Under the pieces are notes generated by a model. The model was not told where the DNA came from. It did no database searches and saw nothing but the letters and a program-made list of their open reading frames with translations. The translations under genes were made by a program, and so were the position numbers. Positions 1 to 11,979 of a DNA stretch of 64,000 bases are shown here, piece after piece (positions within the stretch are counted from its first letter, which is position 1; every line of letters begins with the position of its first letter). The stretch comes from Gracilariopsis chorda (lineage: Eukaryota > Rhodophyta > Florideophyceae > Gracilariales > Gracilariaceae). The stretch is from positions 186,001 through 250,000 of the forward strand of contig NBIV01000101.1 in the NCBI GenBank assembly GCA_003194525.1, in the 5' to 3' direction.

Positions 1-989
1 GCCTTTTATTCTCTGGGACAGAGAGTAAGATTAGCAGGTTCATGCAATCACCACAGAAGTAATTTGAGATCGGCAAGATTCGTATTGGGCGTAAGTTATC
101 CTTTGCAGGATGCAAGATTAACCAAGGTGAAGATGGATCCGTAACACCTTCAACGGCTTCATACACGGGCTGGCTACATCCATTCGAGATTTCAAGAGCT
201 AGACTCCGAGAAAGGCAATACCATGCGACGGAAGACGAGACAAAGCAATACCGCTCTCTTGCTGGAACACTCATGTATCTTGGCGGGGCAGTATTACCAC
301 AAGCATCATACATAACTTGACGGGTGCAGCAAGAACTAGGAGATCTTAGAGGCGAACACCAAATTGCTTCCCACCTCCATGCTTTCTGAAGTATGTAAGC
401 TGCAACCAAAGATCAGGTACATATGTGCTTTCGGAGTAACCGCTGCTGCATTGATCAGTCTTTCGGACGCTTCTCATGGAAGCAACCTGAATGCATATGG
501 CCAAACCAACGCCATATTTGGGATTAGGATGATTGCAGATTTCTACATAGAACCACTTTTTCATCCTCTTTACTAGACGAGTACAAACTACGACGTGTTT
601 CATACTGATCATTTGAAGCAGAGATTTTGGCCTGGTCTGAAGCAGAAGACAGAGAATTTGAGATGAAAAAGACGTTACGCAATATTTTCCTGCACGTTCA
701 CATCCTTCGTCACAACCTTGTTGACTCAAAACCCCTCTTTGACAATATTACTACGCTTCATGAATGCAGAGAATTTCGCCTTCGTGAGACAAACACAATG
801 ATAAGGGACGCTTTCGAATCTGCAGAACTTGATACAGTGACATGGATACCAGGATCACTGATCATTGCCTACGCCTTGACCAAACGAAGTTTCAATCATC
901 CACGGATAGCAAATGAAATGATTGCAGATGGCCACTGGAGCATTGATATCTCTAAGGGTATGACGTGTCACTCCACAACTTGGAACTAG
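1..989 (+). pseudogene. Ty1/copia pol 3' part (RT end and RNase H), truncated and decayed
   Basis: This is the C-terminal part of a copia-type polyprotein and is cut by the window start. In pieces across frames, bases 60-330 give an RT C-terminal segment containing the RSLAGTLMYLGG motif typical of the copia RT/RNase H junction. Bases 590-989 give an RNase H-like segment with RRVSY-SFEAEIL, then KPLFDNITTLHECREFRLRE and the late ALTKRS motif. Stop codons and frameshifts between about 315 and 620 show it is dead. It ends just before a matching LTR, so orientation and position fit the 3' end of an element whose 5' part lies outside the window. The family resembles the copia copy on the minus strand at 60-64 kb. 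Confidence 0.75.
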
Positions 990-1028
990 AAGGCAACCAT
1001 ATAGGGAACTAGCGCGACCGGGGGTGTG

Positions 1029-1290
1029 TGTGAAAACACGTACAAGGCTGTCACTGACAGAGAAGAACTAACGTACACTGTCTGAGCGCCACATCCGTCG
1101 CTGACAGACTTCAGTATCCCAAAGGTCACGTATTATCCCAATCTGAGTAAAGCCCTACCCCCCAGGAGACCTACATGGACTCCCGGCAGATTCCTGTGCC
1201 GATTATATTCGCTTGTGACAGAGGTCCCCCTACACTGCGCCACTATGAACTTCTCTCACTTGAAAGAAGCCCATTCGACAACTGTACCTA
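1029..1290 (+). repeat. 3' LTR (part) of the copia element, family also found inverted at 29.4-29.7 kb
   Basis: The segment starts with TGTGAAAACACG about 35 bases after the pol stop, next to a short G-run that could be the polypurine tract. About 260 bases are recognisably repeated in reverse orientation at 29449-29717, with the shared landmarks GGCACAGGAATCTGCCG and AGTGTAGGGGGAC in reverse complement. The 3' boundary is not clear; a TATA-like and AATAAA-like stretch follows at about 1315-1345 and may still be LTR. Confidence 0.55.
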
Positions 1291-4200
1291 ATGCAAATTT
1301 CGACATTGCACTTACTGTATTGTATATAAAATATTACAATAAACCAGCGCAACATCACATGGGATGAGGAGTAATTGAAAGAACCCTGTGAATACATGGG
1401 ACAGTAGTATAGAGAGAACAGGTTTGCGACACGCAAAATATCTCAGTGGTACTATGGCTACACTTGGGAGGGCATTTCCAACAAATATCGGACCTATTAC
1501 TGCTAGTGGCAAAATATCAGACGTGAGAATTACAACAACGGGACCTTTACAAAAACTAAAGACTCAATCTACCAATCTTTTGAACTGCAGAATTAACCAT
1601 ATTATGAAAGTAATGCGATGAAGGACAATGAAATGGAGTATTTTGTTTCCAAGGTGCACTCCCTCTCATGCGTTTCATCCGAAGACTGCATGCGACACCT
1701 AGAAGTGCCTTTTATCCGTGATCCGTAACACAATATATGTGTATATATATAGATTGGCTGGCCTTGTCATTTTCATCTTACTAGTATTCAATTTGCTTGT
1801 AACCATCTTCTCCTTCAATGATCTTACAAAAAACCTGGAGTATTCATCTCAGGAATATACAGTTTTCCGGTACCCTTATGTGTATTCATACTAAGATTTT
1901 CTCAAATTGTGCATGAAATGACCTGAAGCAAGAACGGGGGTTTTGGGCTGGAGCTGCCTATGTATTCTGGGGGTTCTCCTGTATATAAATCGCTTCAAAA
2001 ACGTTTCAAAGCAGTTGGTTCAGAAGAAACACGAAGAATAACTACACGCATGTACAAGCAGGTATAGAATGACTCTCAAACACCAACTTGAACAATCTCA
2101 TCCGTAGCTAAAAAAAGTATCATAGCATAAAGGAACAAGCCTGAAGAACATAGGCAGGAATTTTTCGACACCGAGGAGACCGATTCAGTATAAAAAAAGC
2201 TGGAAATGCGTTTTACGAAATCCGGAACGCGCATGTAGTAAACCCAGAGCATGCGAAATTACAAGGTTGTTCAACTCAAACTGTTATGATTGAAATTCAC
2301 TTTCGCTTTCGTTGTGTTCGTTTTATAAATCGACAGAGAATCCATTATTGTATGCTACAGTTTCCATCTTGGTGTGAAATCTGTCCATGACGACAAGCCA
2401 GTTATTTTTAACATTCACGAATCACAGTCCGCATTAAATACAAACCAGTATATAACCATAGTAGGACCAAAAAATCCAATTTAAGAGATACAAGACAATG
2501 TTTACTCCCAGTTTAGAGAACAATTGCCCCCAAACTTTGCTTGGCTGTGTATCCATCGAATGATTTGGTACGAAGGCGATATAGAAAGTAGGAAAAAGAT
2601 ATCATACCTCTTATAATACCTGCAATTTTATACATCATCTTCGGCTTCAAACTCAAACTTGTCCTCTTAGACTTAGTTCTTATTTGAGTCTCAAAAAATA
2701 TCGTAGGCAATCTTTCCTTGCACTTCAAAGCTCTTCCAGTTCAAAGGATTGACCATAGTCAGCATTCATTCGCTCTTCCTTGATCATTGAAGATTCACGT
2801 AAGGCCTGAGTGGTCAACTTACGATTTAATGCAAGATGGAGCTCCATTACCTTTGTGGCCACGAATACTAGAGAAAGCTCAAGAGGCTAGGCCGTGTTTA
2901 ATAATGAATGCCTGTTCGTAATGTTCCTAAGCAATGTTTTCCCGATCAACATATTCAGATGAAATTTCCTTGCAGGCGGAAGAGTGAATATGTGGTAGTA
3001 CGTGAGTGCTATAGTACCTTTCCTCAGACATGATTGTTGTCTGGCTGTGTTTGAAATTCCCTCTGCGCATGTCAAAATTAAGATTGCACGCCTTCTGAGT
3101 TCATAGTTGTCGTATAAGTTGAACAGTTGCTGGAAACAATCGTGCAGAAAAGCGAGCGATTGTCCGAGTATATTTGCCTCGGAGTTCTGCATGTTGACGG
3201 GGGCACGCAGGTGATGCAGGAAAAAACGGGCGCTAAATGTTACACGAAACGCAAAAACGCACCAGGCTGGCGCTCAGTCATAAATGGCAGTAACAATCAC
3301 CAAGAAGATGAAGGCAGAAAATGAATGGGTGGCTTACCGGGTGGTGTTCGAAGGCATCATGGGGGCAGTGTAGACAGCGAGTGCACGTGACAGCTGATGC
3401 TATAGGTCAGGATTACGTTAAGTTGAGAGATGGTGGTTTCTGGAGGTTAGCGACGGGTACAGTACTGAGCGTACACGTCAGATTGTCCAGATTGTCCTAA
3501 CTAGTAGAAATGGGAGGATTAGAACTCAAATTAGAAACGGCGGTGGCAGCAGGTTATTGTGACGCCACAGTGCTCCGCGACGAAGCAGACCCTTCCACTG
3601 GATTAAATCAGTGATGCTTGGAGTGGCTTTTGGCACCCGCATGAAGGGGTTGCACGAGCGAAAAGAAAGGAGTTCGTACTCCTTGAAAATAGACCTTAAA
3701 TATCTAATACTCATGCTCTACCTTATGAAAAATGTATTTCGGAATGTGACCATCACAATCTCTCTACAAAACGAGCTGCATGGGCCAGCAATTATAGGCG
3801 GTGATAAGAGAGATATGGGGAAGGAAAGATATAGACAGAAATATGTACACAAACCTGCTTCACTTCACTTTTTGTTTGTCCGGAACAGATCCAAAACTAC
3901 CATGAGTCTTTGGTTAGAGTTAGTTGCTATTTTTCCTCTGTTTGAGTATAGTTGGCTCCAGCATCAGTTCAAGCGTGTTTGCTTTTCCTATTTTTATTCT
4001 ACTCGATGTTCTGAAGAGATCTGTTACCTATTTGGCCTGTCTACCTGGCCTCAGAGCCGAGTTGACATCTTTTGCAACAGACTGTCAATATGACACGACA
4101 ACATGCTTATGTCAGAAAAGCCCCGACCGACCATGGGGACAAGGTTGGCTCCGAAGTACACGTTGCCTACTAATTACAATGTTTACAAACACCTGACATG
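1291..4200. other. No recognisable gene
   Basis: AT-rich sequence with only short, unsupported reading frames on both strands. A short AT dinucleotide run lies near 1740. I recognise no protein domain, RNA gene or terminal repeat. Confidence 0.5.
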
Positions 4201-5098
4201 GTACAGGAACGATCAATCTGTCATGAAAAGTTCCCAAGAGATCCGTCCCAAGTCATCATGAGGCCCTTAGGGTTATGCCAGATCATCAAGACGCTGATCC
4301 TTGCCAATTCATAGGACAAGTCATCAACTGTGGAATTTGGCAAGTCATCAAATGGCTAGATCTGGCATTTAACCCGGTAAACCACCTGTGTATGGAGGCC
4401 AACGGGAAGACCGAGCATAATGCCCTTAAAGCCGGACGATTTCTCATTGACTAGTGGCACTTATATAACTAGACTAGACCATCTATATAAACCCTAATGG
4501 ATGCACCAAACTTCAACTTGGATCATCACCATCAACTTCTAACCATTTTCAACCATTGCCCTTCTGTTCCTAACACCGTCCTGGACATTCAAAAACTTCA
4601 TAGACACCATTAAACTCCGTCTACCTACATAGTTTCGGTAGTCCTGCCATACTTCGACTCCCCATTCATGTTGAATCACAACGGTGTAGACTCAGTAATA
4701 CAGCAGACCAGATCAAGATATCACGCTTACACACTTTTGTGGCCATGTTTACTCCAGAATATGGTTGGATACCAAGGAAAAACTGGTGCTAGTCTAGACG
4801 CCCCTCCAAAAAGTCTAAGTGGGAAAATTCCAGCATCTATGTTATTTACCTTCCAGTACTTTGAAACATCTTCACTTCTTTTCAGTAGTCCTCGTACGTA
4901 TTTTGCATTACTCTTTGTCACCTCTGCGTATATTCTTTCATGAATAACAAAAGTTGATATTTAGGATCCTTTCTTCTCATTACGTTTTGTACTAACGACC
5001 GCTGGTTAACAGTATAATTCATCTCTGTTGCTGTCTCATCATTATGTTGAGGTGTAGCATTGACCAATTGCTTTGCCTTCTCAGGTGTTGCGATTCTG
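4201..5098. other. Possible LTR-type relic (TATA box and transcript-leader-like sequence)
   Basis: A TATATAA box near 4480-4490 is followed by pyrimidine- and CAAC-rich sequence (repeated ATCA/CAACTT motifs to about 4600). The same arrangement occurs in the 0.86-kb insert of the mariner element at about 39.9-40.0 kb. This looks like the U3/R region of an old LTR, but no ends could be placed. Confidence 0.25.
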
Positions 5099-5229
5099 TC
5101 AAAGCCAAACTAGAGTGATTCTTACCTGCGTATAAGATACCTGAAACGTCTTTTCAAATACTTCACATGAACTTCGTTGTGCTTTTTGTAGTGCAAAGCC
5201 CAAAGTTTGGGTTTCACTCTCAAGTTTTC

Positions 5230-5800
5230 CGGGGCCTTGCTCCCTGTGGAGGCAGACCCGGTGCCAGAGCCCTCTGTATATCTGTAATACGGCCGTAATT
5301 ATGTAGGTATTTCGGATTGACCACAGAGGTGGATAAAGAAAGGTAAACCGGATCCAGAAAGACGGTAAAACCAGAGACAGGTGTGCCACGCGATGCGGTG
5401 GTTTAGAATATACCCGTTGAGGGGTGCCTTCCGAGGACGGGGAAAACCCACCCGGTGGGTCGTGCAGAAAGCGGAAACAGACCCGACGGATGGTGCACAT
5501 CCATGAGATGTAGCGGACGAATTACCCGATACAGGGGCGATACCAGTACCACACGGTAGATAAGTGTCCCATGACAATTATAACACAGAGTATCTGTAGG
5601 TGTACCGAGCGGTTGAATTGAGCAAACCAAATGCGTTGACCCTCCGCAGGGAGTAATACATGGCGCAACGAAATCACAATCCAGAGCCGGATATCGCAGG
5701 CCAAAGTGAACAGTTATGAATAACCAAAGTCTCGAGTTAACTTTACTTAGTGCTGGCAACGACGAATTCGCGCTCATCTAAGTAGGTACTCTACCATAAT
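5230..5800 (-). repeat. Hairpin-rich LTR-like relic, distinct from the 11.4-kb element
   Basis: Read on the minus strand this block has the compact CC-loop-GG hairpin style of the large retrotransposon, for example TACCgtgtGGTA and CACCgggTGG-type stems, and overlapping spurious open frames like those in the 808-bp LTRs. Its sequence does not align by eye with that LTR. It may be an LTR of a sister family. Confidence 0.35.
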
Positions 5801-6468
5801 AAACTATAATAATTAACTACAATAATTCACACCTCTCCAGGTCCACACACGTGGCCGGGCCAGTTTCAGGCACCCTAAGGGGCCAACCCAAGTAAAAATA
5901 CCACTACAGAATGGTGCTGTCGCACGAGCGCACACGTGTCCGCTCATCCTGCAATCCGTTCTAGATTCCTACCTTCCTAGGTGAAACTTCACACCGTAAA
6001 CCATCTCATTGGCATCAAATCGTACGGTTCCAACTCATATACGGTAGAGCCGTCACGGTAACCACGTCGCACTCTTATGAGTAGCATCATCGCGATTTCC
6101 ACGCATTTCGAGTTGCCCCACACTTTTCCTGAAAAGAAGAGTTTTCCATTGCTTGAAATACAGCTCATCGACCTTTGAATGCCAATTCTGCAGCTGGTAA
6201 GAATTTTAAACCATATTGTAGGCCCGTGTTCTTTTCATTTTGAGTCTGGTATGGGGCAGAAAATACATTGATCGTTTCTCCTTCTTGGTAAACCAATCCC
6301 ATTCCCTTTCGTTCAATTTTTTACGTAAGATAGGAATGAAAAAGTATATGCTTCAAGCTTTTTGATTACATGAACAAAACAGAAGTCTAGATGATGAAAA
6401 ACCTGTTATAACATTGAATCCATCTGAAGAGCCCAAATTTAGCACATTTTTTTTTGCTCACATGAGCG
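5801..6468. other. No recognisable gene
   Basis: Intergenic sequence with no supported coding frame, RNA gene or repeat. Confidence 0.5.
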
Positions 6469-6934
6469 ACAAGTGCAAACAGCCTTTGGCCGTGGGCGGC
6501 GCTGTGCGCCGCGTTGTTTTTGTAGCTTTGTGTATTTAGTAGCGTTCGGAGGCTCTCCGAGCACTTTGCTCGCTTGCGCTCGCAATAGTGCTCGTAGAAC
6601 CACGGGGCGCCGCGGCACTTAGAGTATGCGGAGCCGTAATGGTTTGTGTTTAGGTGCCTAAATTGACTGCAGTGCCAGCCAATGATGAGAAAGCGCGACA
6701 CGTTACTTTTTGTAACCGGCTGGCACTGCAGTCATTATGGGAGTGCCAGCCAGTAATCAGCAAGCTTTGCTGCTGCTGCTGAATGTTTTAAGTGGTAGGG
6801 AGGCGTTGCGCCAAATGGGCGTTTTGCATGCGCAAAAAAGGGCGTGCAGAACGATTTTGTGGCGCAACGCCTCCATTCAATCAAGAAGACCACCCTGATA
6901 CATGAGCAAATCATTAAGAGTTGGGGTTTTGAGA
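6469..6934 (+). repeat. 466-bp multi-hairpin interspersed repeat, copy 1
   Basis: It aligns over its full length with 14077-14543. It contains several perfect inverted repeats in series: GCGGCGC/GCGCCGC at 6496-6512, CGAGCACT with AGTGCTCG around 6555-6595, a 17-bp pair (TGACTGCAGTGCCAGCC at 6664-6680 with its complement at 6718-6734), and a 14-bp pair (GGAGGCGTTGCGCC at 6799-6812 with its complement at 6861-6874). No target duplication is evident and no protein is encoded. It may be a foldback or MITE-like non-autonomous element, or a copy of a structured RNA. Confidence 0.75.
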
Positions 6935-7098
6935 TCTTTTTAAGTGAGGAATGGCTATGAGCACTCCTAATTGTACAAACACACCATGATTGTTGACGAC
7001 TGAGGTATTTAACTCTAGACGGTCACAGTAAATCAATAGATAAGTCACTGTGCACAGCTGTAAGCTTGCACATCGGGTGCTTAGCGTTGATCCTCACT

Positions 7099-7262
7099 GC
7101 GATATGAACAGTGAACTTTCGCTGTCAGTCATTAGGGCATTGAAAGTGCTAGGGAACGCTCACAGTCAGTCAAAATGGCAGTGAACGTAGTAGTGAGCTT
7201 TTACTGTCAATCATTATCGTAGTGAACGTGGTACTGAATGCCCACTATCAATCTTTAGGGCA
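7099..7262. repeat. Tandem repeat, 41-bp unit, four clear copies
   Basis: Units begin at 7099, 7140, 7181 and 7222, each exactly 41 bases long, sharing a GTGAACGT-type start, a CACTGTCAATCATT-like core and an AGGGCA-like end. More degenerate units extend on both sides, roughly 7058-7390. Confidence 0.75.
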
Positions 7263-7449
7263 GTGAGCTTGCACAATCAGTCATATCAATGAATGTTCAT
7301 TTTTGTAGGTTTGCGCAGTGATTTTTCACTGTCAGTTGTTACCTCAATTATCATTTAGGGTGATCAGTCACTGTTGTAATTTTTCTCAGTGGGCAATCAT
7401 TTTTGGGAGCATATTTGCTGCCGCCACACAAACTTATAATGTCAACCTG

Positions 7450-7868
7450 TTGTCTTATCGAGTTTGAGGAGACGTTTTTGTTTCATAGCGCAACCATTAC
7501 AAGCAACTTATGACTCCCATGAATTTGTATGCTAGAGTTGCGTTTGGAGAAGGCGCTTTCTTGAACGTTTGAATAAAAAAACGTTCCGAGTAAGCTTGTC
7601 TGGCAGTATTTTGATTCACCCCAAGGCTCTAGGCATAGCACTAAGCTTAGGAGATCGAATCGGCAAGTTCGACTGGTTTTATTAGAGGATGAAACTTGTG
7701 CATCCCAAGCTGCTGTAACAACTATAGAAGGCAAAAGAAAACGCGACCGCACCACTCAAATATGTTTTGAATGAACACAGGGTATCGTCTATCATTGGGA
7801 GTTATGGTGGTTTCACTGACACTGCAGTGATGTTACGAAATCTGAACATATGTTGGTCAAATCAACTA
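7450..7868 (-). other. Small unsupported frames only
   Basis: A 90-codon minus-strand frame spans 7483-7755 but has no recognisable domain. It may belong to the decayed frame just downstream (7870-8688). Confidence 0.3.
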
Positions 7869-7869
7869 C

Positions 7870-8688
7870 CTAAGCATTGGCTTTATGAAATACTTCAGCA
7901 CAATCCTTCTCAAACACCTTCACTTCATCCTGTAAGATAAACTCTGATAGTAGGAATAGGTTAGTTAACTCTCCCAGATAGTCCTTGCAAATTGAAAACG
8001 AAGTTTTCATAACAACTCGGTCCCCTTCCTCTTCCGTTTCTGGCATCAACCTGTTTTCAGAGACAAGGCGGTTATAATTTGCATCAGTTCATGTTCTGAG
8101 AATGTGCAAAAAGCAACTGAGATTTCCAAACGACCTGGTATTTGGTACTCCAAAGACCTTATTTTCACTCATTTTGAATGACACAATGCTTGCAAGTACA
8201 TTCGAAGTGTGAAGATTAGGAGTTCAATGACAAAGATCTCTGAAACTGAGGAGGATTTCATAACAGAAACGGGGCGTTTGGAATTCTTTTTCATTTTGCA
8301 CCGCAGATTTTCTATTCCAAAGAAACTTTCCGTTCTTGACCCTTACATCTTTCATTCGCAGAAAATGCTGGGGCATTGCTCGCCTCCTTGAAGCACTCTG
8401 GGACTCTGTTAATGGTATGTAAAGGCAAATGTTCTTTACATAAACTAAGGACCTGTCGCGCAATGTTCTCTCGTTCTCACGAAATGGGCGTCTAATGTGA
8501 GGGTTGTCATGTGACATTTGTATCATTAGCAGATCGTGCTCAACCTGATGTTGGGATGGAATGAAATAATTCACCTTGTAGATTCGCATCATTTTGCCTT
8601 CATTTTTCAGATTAAGCTTGAACCCTGCCTTACGCTTTTCCGAATCGCATGGAAACTGTTGGACGAGGTCATGACACAGGTTTACCAA
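7870..8688 (-). pseudogene. Decayed reading frame of unknown function
   Basis: One minus-strand frame stays essentially open from 8688 down to about 7870, some 270 codons, with only two stops inside: one at 8224-8226, which ends the longest piece of 154 codons, and one near 8100. Composition on both sides of each stop looks protein-like, with acidic and lysine-rich stretches and no low-complexity bias, which suggests a single gene that has recently decayed. I recognise no domain. Given its neighbours it is more likely to come from a transposon than from a host gene. Confidence 0.35.
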
Positions 8689-8690
8689 AC

Positions 8691-9319
8691 TACCTAAAAC
8701 CAGTAGCGATCACGATAGGTTGAAGGGGAAGTTTCCTGAAGTATTCGGTAAAGTATGTATACATGATGTAGACAAGCGCCAAAGCCATGATTTCTTTCTT
8801 CGCAACTCTCTTGCTCCGTGGCTCTCTTCGGCTCTTCCCTCTGTTTCTACACCATTCTATCTACGCCATAATGAGCCAATCATTTTATGGAATGTTTTTT
8901 TTACTCTGTTCGATCTGGCTGACCGTAAATTGAATTGCTGTGTCTCGTTTTGTATGCTCTCCAGCAATCCTTACAACCACAAAAACACCCGCCCTTTGAA
9001 GCATTATAGAAGGGTATTGCCATTCTTTGTCACATTTAGTTTATGGAAATGGTGGTTCATTTCGTGATTAGCTGTAACAAGATACGCATTGGGTAGGTCC
9101 TCTCGATAAAATATTTTCAGCGCTTTATGGCTAGGTTGAGTTCAGCTCCGTTATTACTGTGGATACCACAAATTCCGAAGTCCAATTTTTGGATAGGTGT
9201 ACCGGAATTAGAGATGCCCACACTATTCATTGTGTGTACACTATATTCGTGATGGGAAGATTAGTGTGGACTGCACTACTTGTGACCAAAGAAAATTGTT
9301 TGATTCCAGACCACCAACT
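8691..9319. other. No recognisable gene
   Basis: A 115-codon plus-strand frame (8720-9067) shows no recognisable domain and is probably chance. Nothing else is seen. Confidence 0.4.
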
Positions 9320-10521
9320 TACTAGCCAGATTTAATATGTTGACCGTCGAAGACCTCTGTGAACTTCGCTCCAATGGCCTGCAATTGCGGGAGGAGTTGG
9401 CGTTGCTCTCACTGCTCTTTCAGGGTCAAGTTCATGCTACAGCACATCATGATCTGGTGAGGATATGTAGCTCCACATTAGTCGTATTGAGAACTAGCCG
9501 ATCGCACATACCTAGCCTTAAACTTAATAAAATATCTCTGTCCTGGATTCAAAACCTTCCCACACCCACGAGGCCCATCCCACCAGAACCCATCTCACAA
9601 TATTTTCATGTCATGGTTGCATTACTCATGCATCCAATACGTCTTAAACTTATGGATGAGAAAAATATCGGCAGGTTAAACTAGACTCGTGTCATTACAG
9701 AGGAGTTATCGGATCTGCGTATTGCTTGCTTCTAAAGCTCTCGTCACATCATCAATATGACTGTGCGTTTTAACGTCATCGATAAAAAAACACGGTGTCT
9801 ACCTCTCGGCAACGGAATCAAAACTCACTTTTTGCTTATAAATCTATGAACACACGCTTGTCCATCCACGCGTCGGGCCTCGTTCTGTATTCTGTATTTC
9901 ACACTTGGTATACCTTCTGGAAGCCCTCGAATAGGATAGTTATTTTCAGCTTTCTTGAAAAATTCTATTGTGGTTTCAAGGCATGCCGTTGGTTCTTCTG
10001 AACTGAACATCATCATTGTAATACAGTCTTCAAAGGAAAAAAACATCAGAATACCGTAGATTCTTCTCCCCATTGAGCGCCATCGTTTTGTGCTTATCCA
10101 TGTTGATGAAAAAATGTGTTTCGTCTGCGTTATACACATTCTCGTCTGGCAGAGGGTTTGATCGAAAGTGGTGAACAAATGCAACAAGGTGCTATGCAAC
10201 CTCTCTCTCAATTTAATCTTGCGTTGCTGGAGATACAAATAATTTACTGCACTGAGCTCTGCTGACAATATTCGAAAGTTCCAAAGAAGTATGAATCCAC
10301 CTTTGCTGGATTTTCTTCTATGAAGATATTCAAGTTTGGCGTTTAAAAATGTTGGCATGGTAGTATTCCGAGGTGCGATTTACAATCAGATAGACAGCGA
10401 AACGACGTAGTAATCGAATTTTGAAATATATCCCTGTTTCCCGCGTTCGATGGCATTCAGACAGCAATTTTGACTGCAAAGAGATAACCCATGGCGATAT
10501 CTTTCCAAATCGTTCTCTCAA
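9320..10521 (-). pseudogene. DDE transposase relic
   Basis: Minus-strand fragments resemble a DDE-superfamily transposase. Around 10140-9830 a segment reads like the catalytic core, with a THxF-type motif (frameshifted), GPTACLETT and NNYPIRGLPEGIPSV-YR, followed by a GWMD-like match. Around 9740-9620 another frame gives a segment like the C-terminal PAD-F-I-KFK-YW motif after the last acidic residue. Frameshifts near 10330, 9920 and 9750 and several stops show it is inactive. The identification rests on motif order remembered from this family; terminal inverted repeats were not found. Confidence 0.55.
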
Positions 10522-10560
10522 TACCTTGCAGTAATGAAGTTGAGGGCGTCTTTCGTATGG

Positions 10561-11979
10561 CCGAATAATGAAAACCTGTTGCTTTTTGCAGCTTTATGAT
10601 GTCCTTTGGTGAGGATCAATCGGTTCTTTCAGTCACGACTAGCATGTTGCATTTTGGATTTGTATATGTCGCGAAAGAGAAGCGGGGATGGCTCCACCGC
10701 GCATGATGTGAGGAGGTTTTGGCATATTGTCTTGCGTCATCTATCATCTAGTTTGCAACGTTGGCTTTGTTCGGTATTGTCAACACGACTTGCCGTGAGC
10801 GATTGTTTGCTATTCTGACTTGGTTTTCTTTACTGGTGATAGTGCTAGATGTGCTATGGAATATGAAGAAAGACTTTCCTGGGTGTGGTGTTGTTAGTAA
10901 AGAAACAGTGCTTGATTGTTGACATTTTATTCGCGCGAAGGCGCTCAAAAGTGATGAAGGGTTGACATCCATTCTGGGTATCTCTGGGACGGCTTCGAGA
11001 AGCTTGATGAGAGTAACGCTGATTAATGTGGTCTGAAGGACTGGTTGAGCTCGAAGTTATCGCGCAAAGGTTGGGAATGTCAACACTATTTCCGTAAAAA
11101 CCTCTGTGTGGCGCACATAAAAAAGTAGTGCGGACAACAGTAATTCTTTTGTCTACACTATCAGCACTCTGACACTAATAAAATTGAAGAACTGGACCGT
11201 AGCAACGGAACAAATAACGGAATACAGTGCTAGAGCATGGGCTTGATGGCTCGTATAACAGCAGAGAGAGCGATTATGTAGAAAGACGGCGGGTGCAAGA
11301 AAAAACCATGGTAAGATGTGTGGAGATTTACCATTTCTCATCATAACGGTTTGTAATTGTGAACGGTCAGTCTGTGTCCAGCATCTAAAAGATGAGCACT
11401 GCTCGTGCACTTTTACTGAATACGCAATCATATGACGGTTCACAAAATCACCACACGTGTACAAATTTTGAAGTACAAATAGAATATGGCTAATACCTTT
11501 CAGGGCAGGGAAAAATGTAAAAATCTCTAATATGGAACGGCAAGGTCCCCAAAATTCTTTATTGGCCTATAACCCACAATATCCTTCAATATCCTCAGTA
11601 ATATTAATCGCAAATGCTATTCTCCGCTCAGAACAATTCATTTTATACGCAGATAAACCGGCATTCCGTGTAAATTGTCATATAACGCTGTATGTTTCAC
11701 CAAAAAGACTTCTCACATGTTCACATCTTCAACGATGTTTTACGCACTCAAATACAAACTGAAACCACGCCAACATCTCCGTAGTTACAAATGAGGCTTC
11801 TTTAAGCTCGCGTTCTCAGACACTTGTTTCATGGGCTCTGCATTCTTTACCACATTATCGAAGCATACGAAAGTTTTTGTAGTCACTTCGCCGCGCACGT
11901 TCAAACCAAACCCGCGCCAAAACAGCATCACGTCTTTCTTAAAACGCACTTTACACCACGCGTGTTGCAATACAGTTCT
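10561..11979. other. No recognisable gene
   Basis: Short open frames exist on both strands, none with a recognisable domain. Confidence 0.4.
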
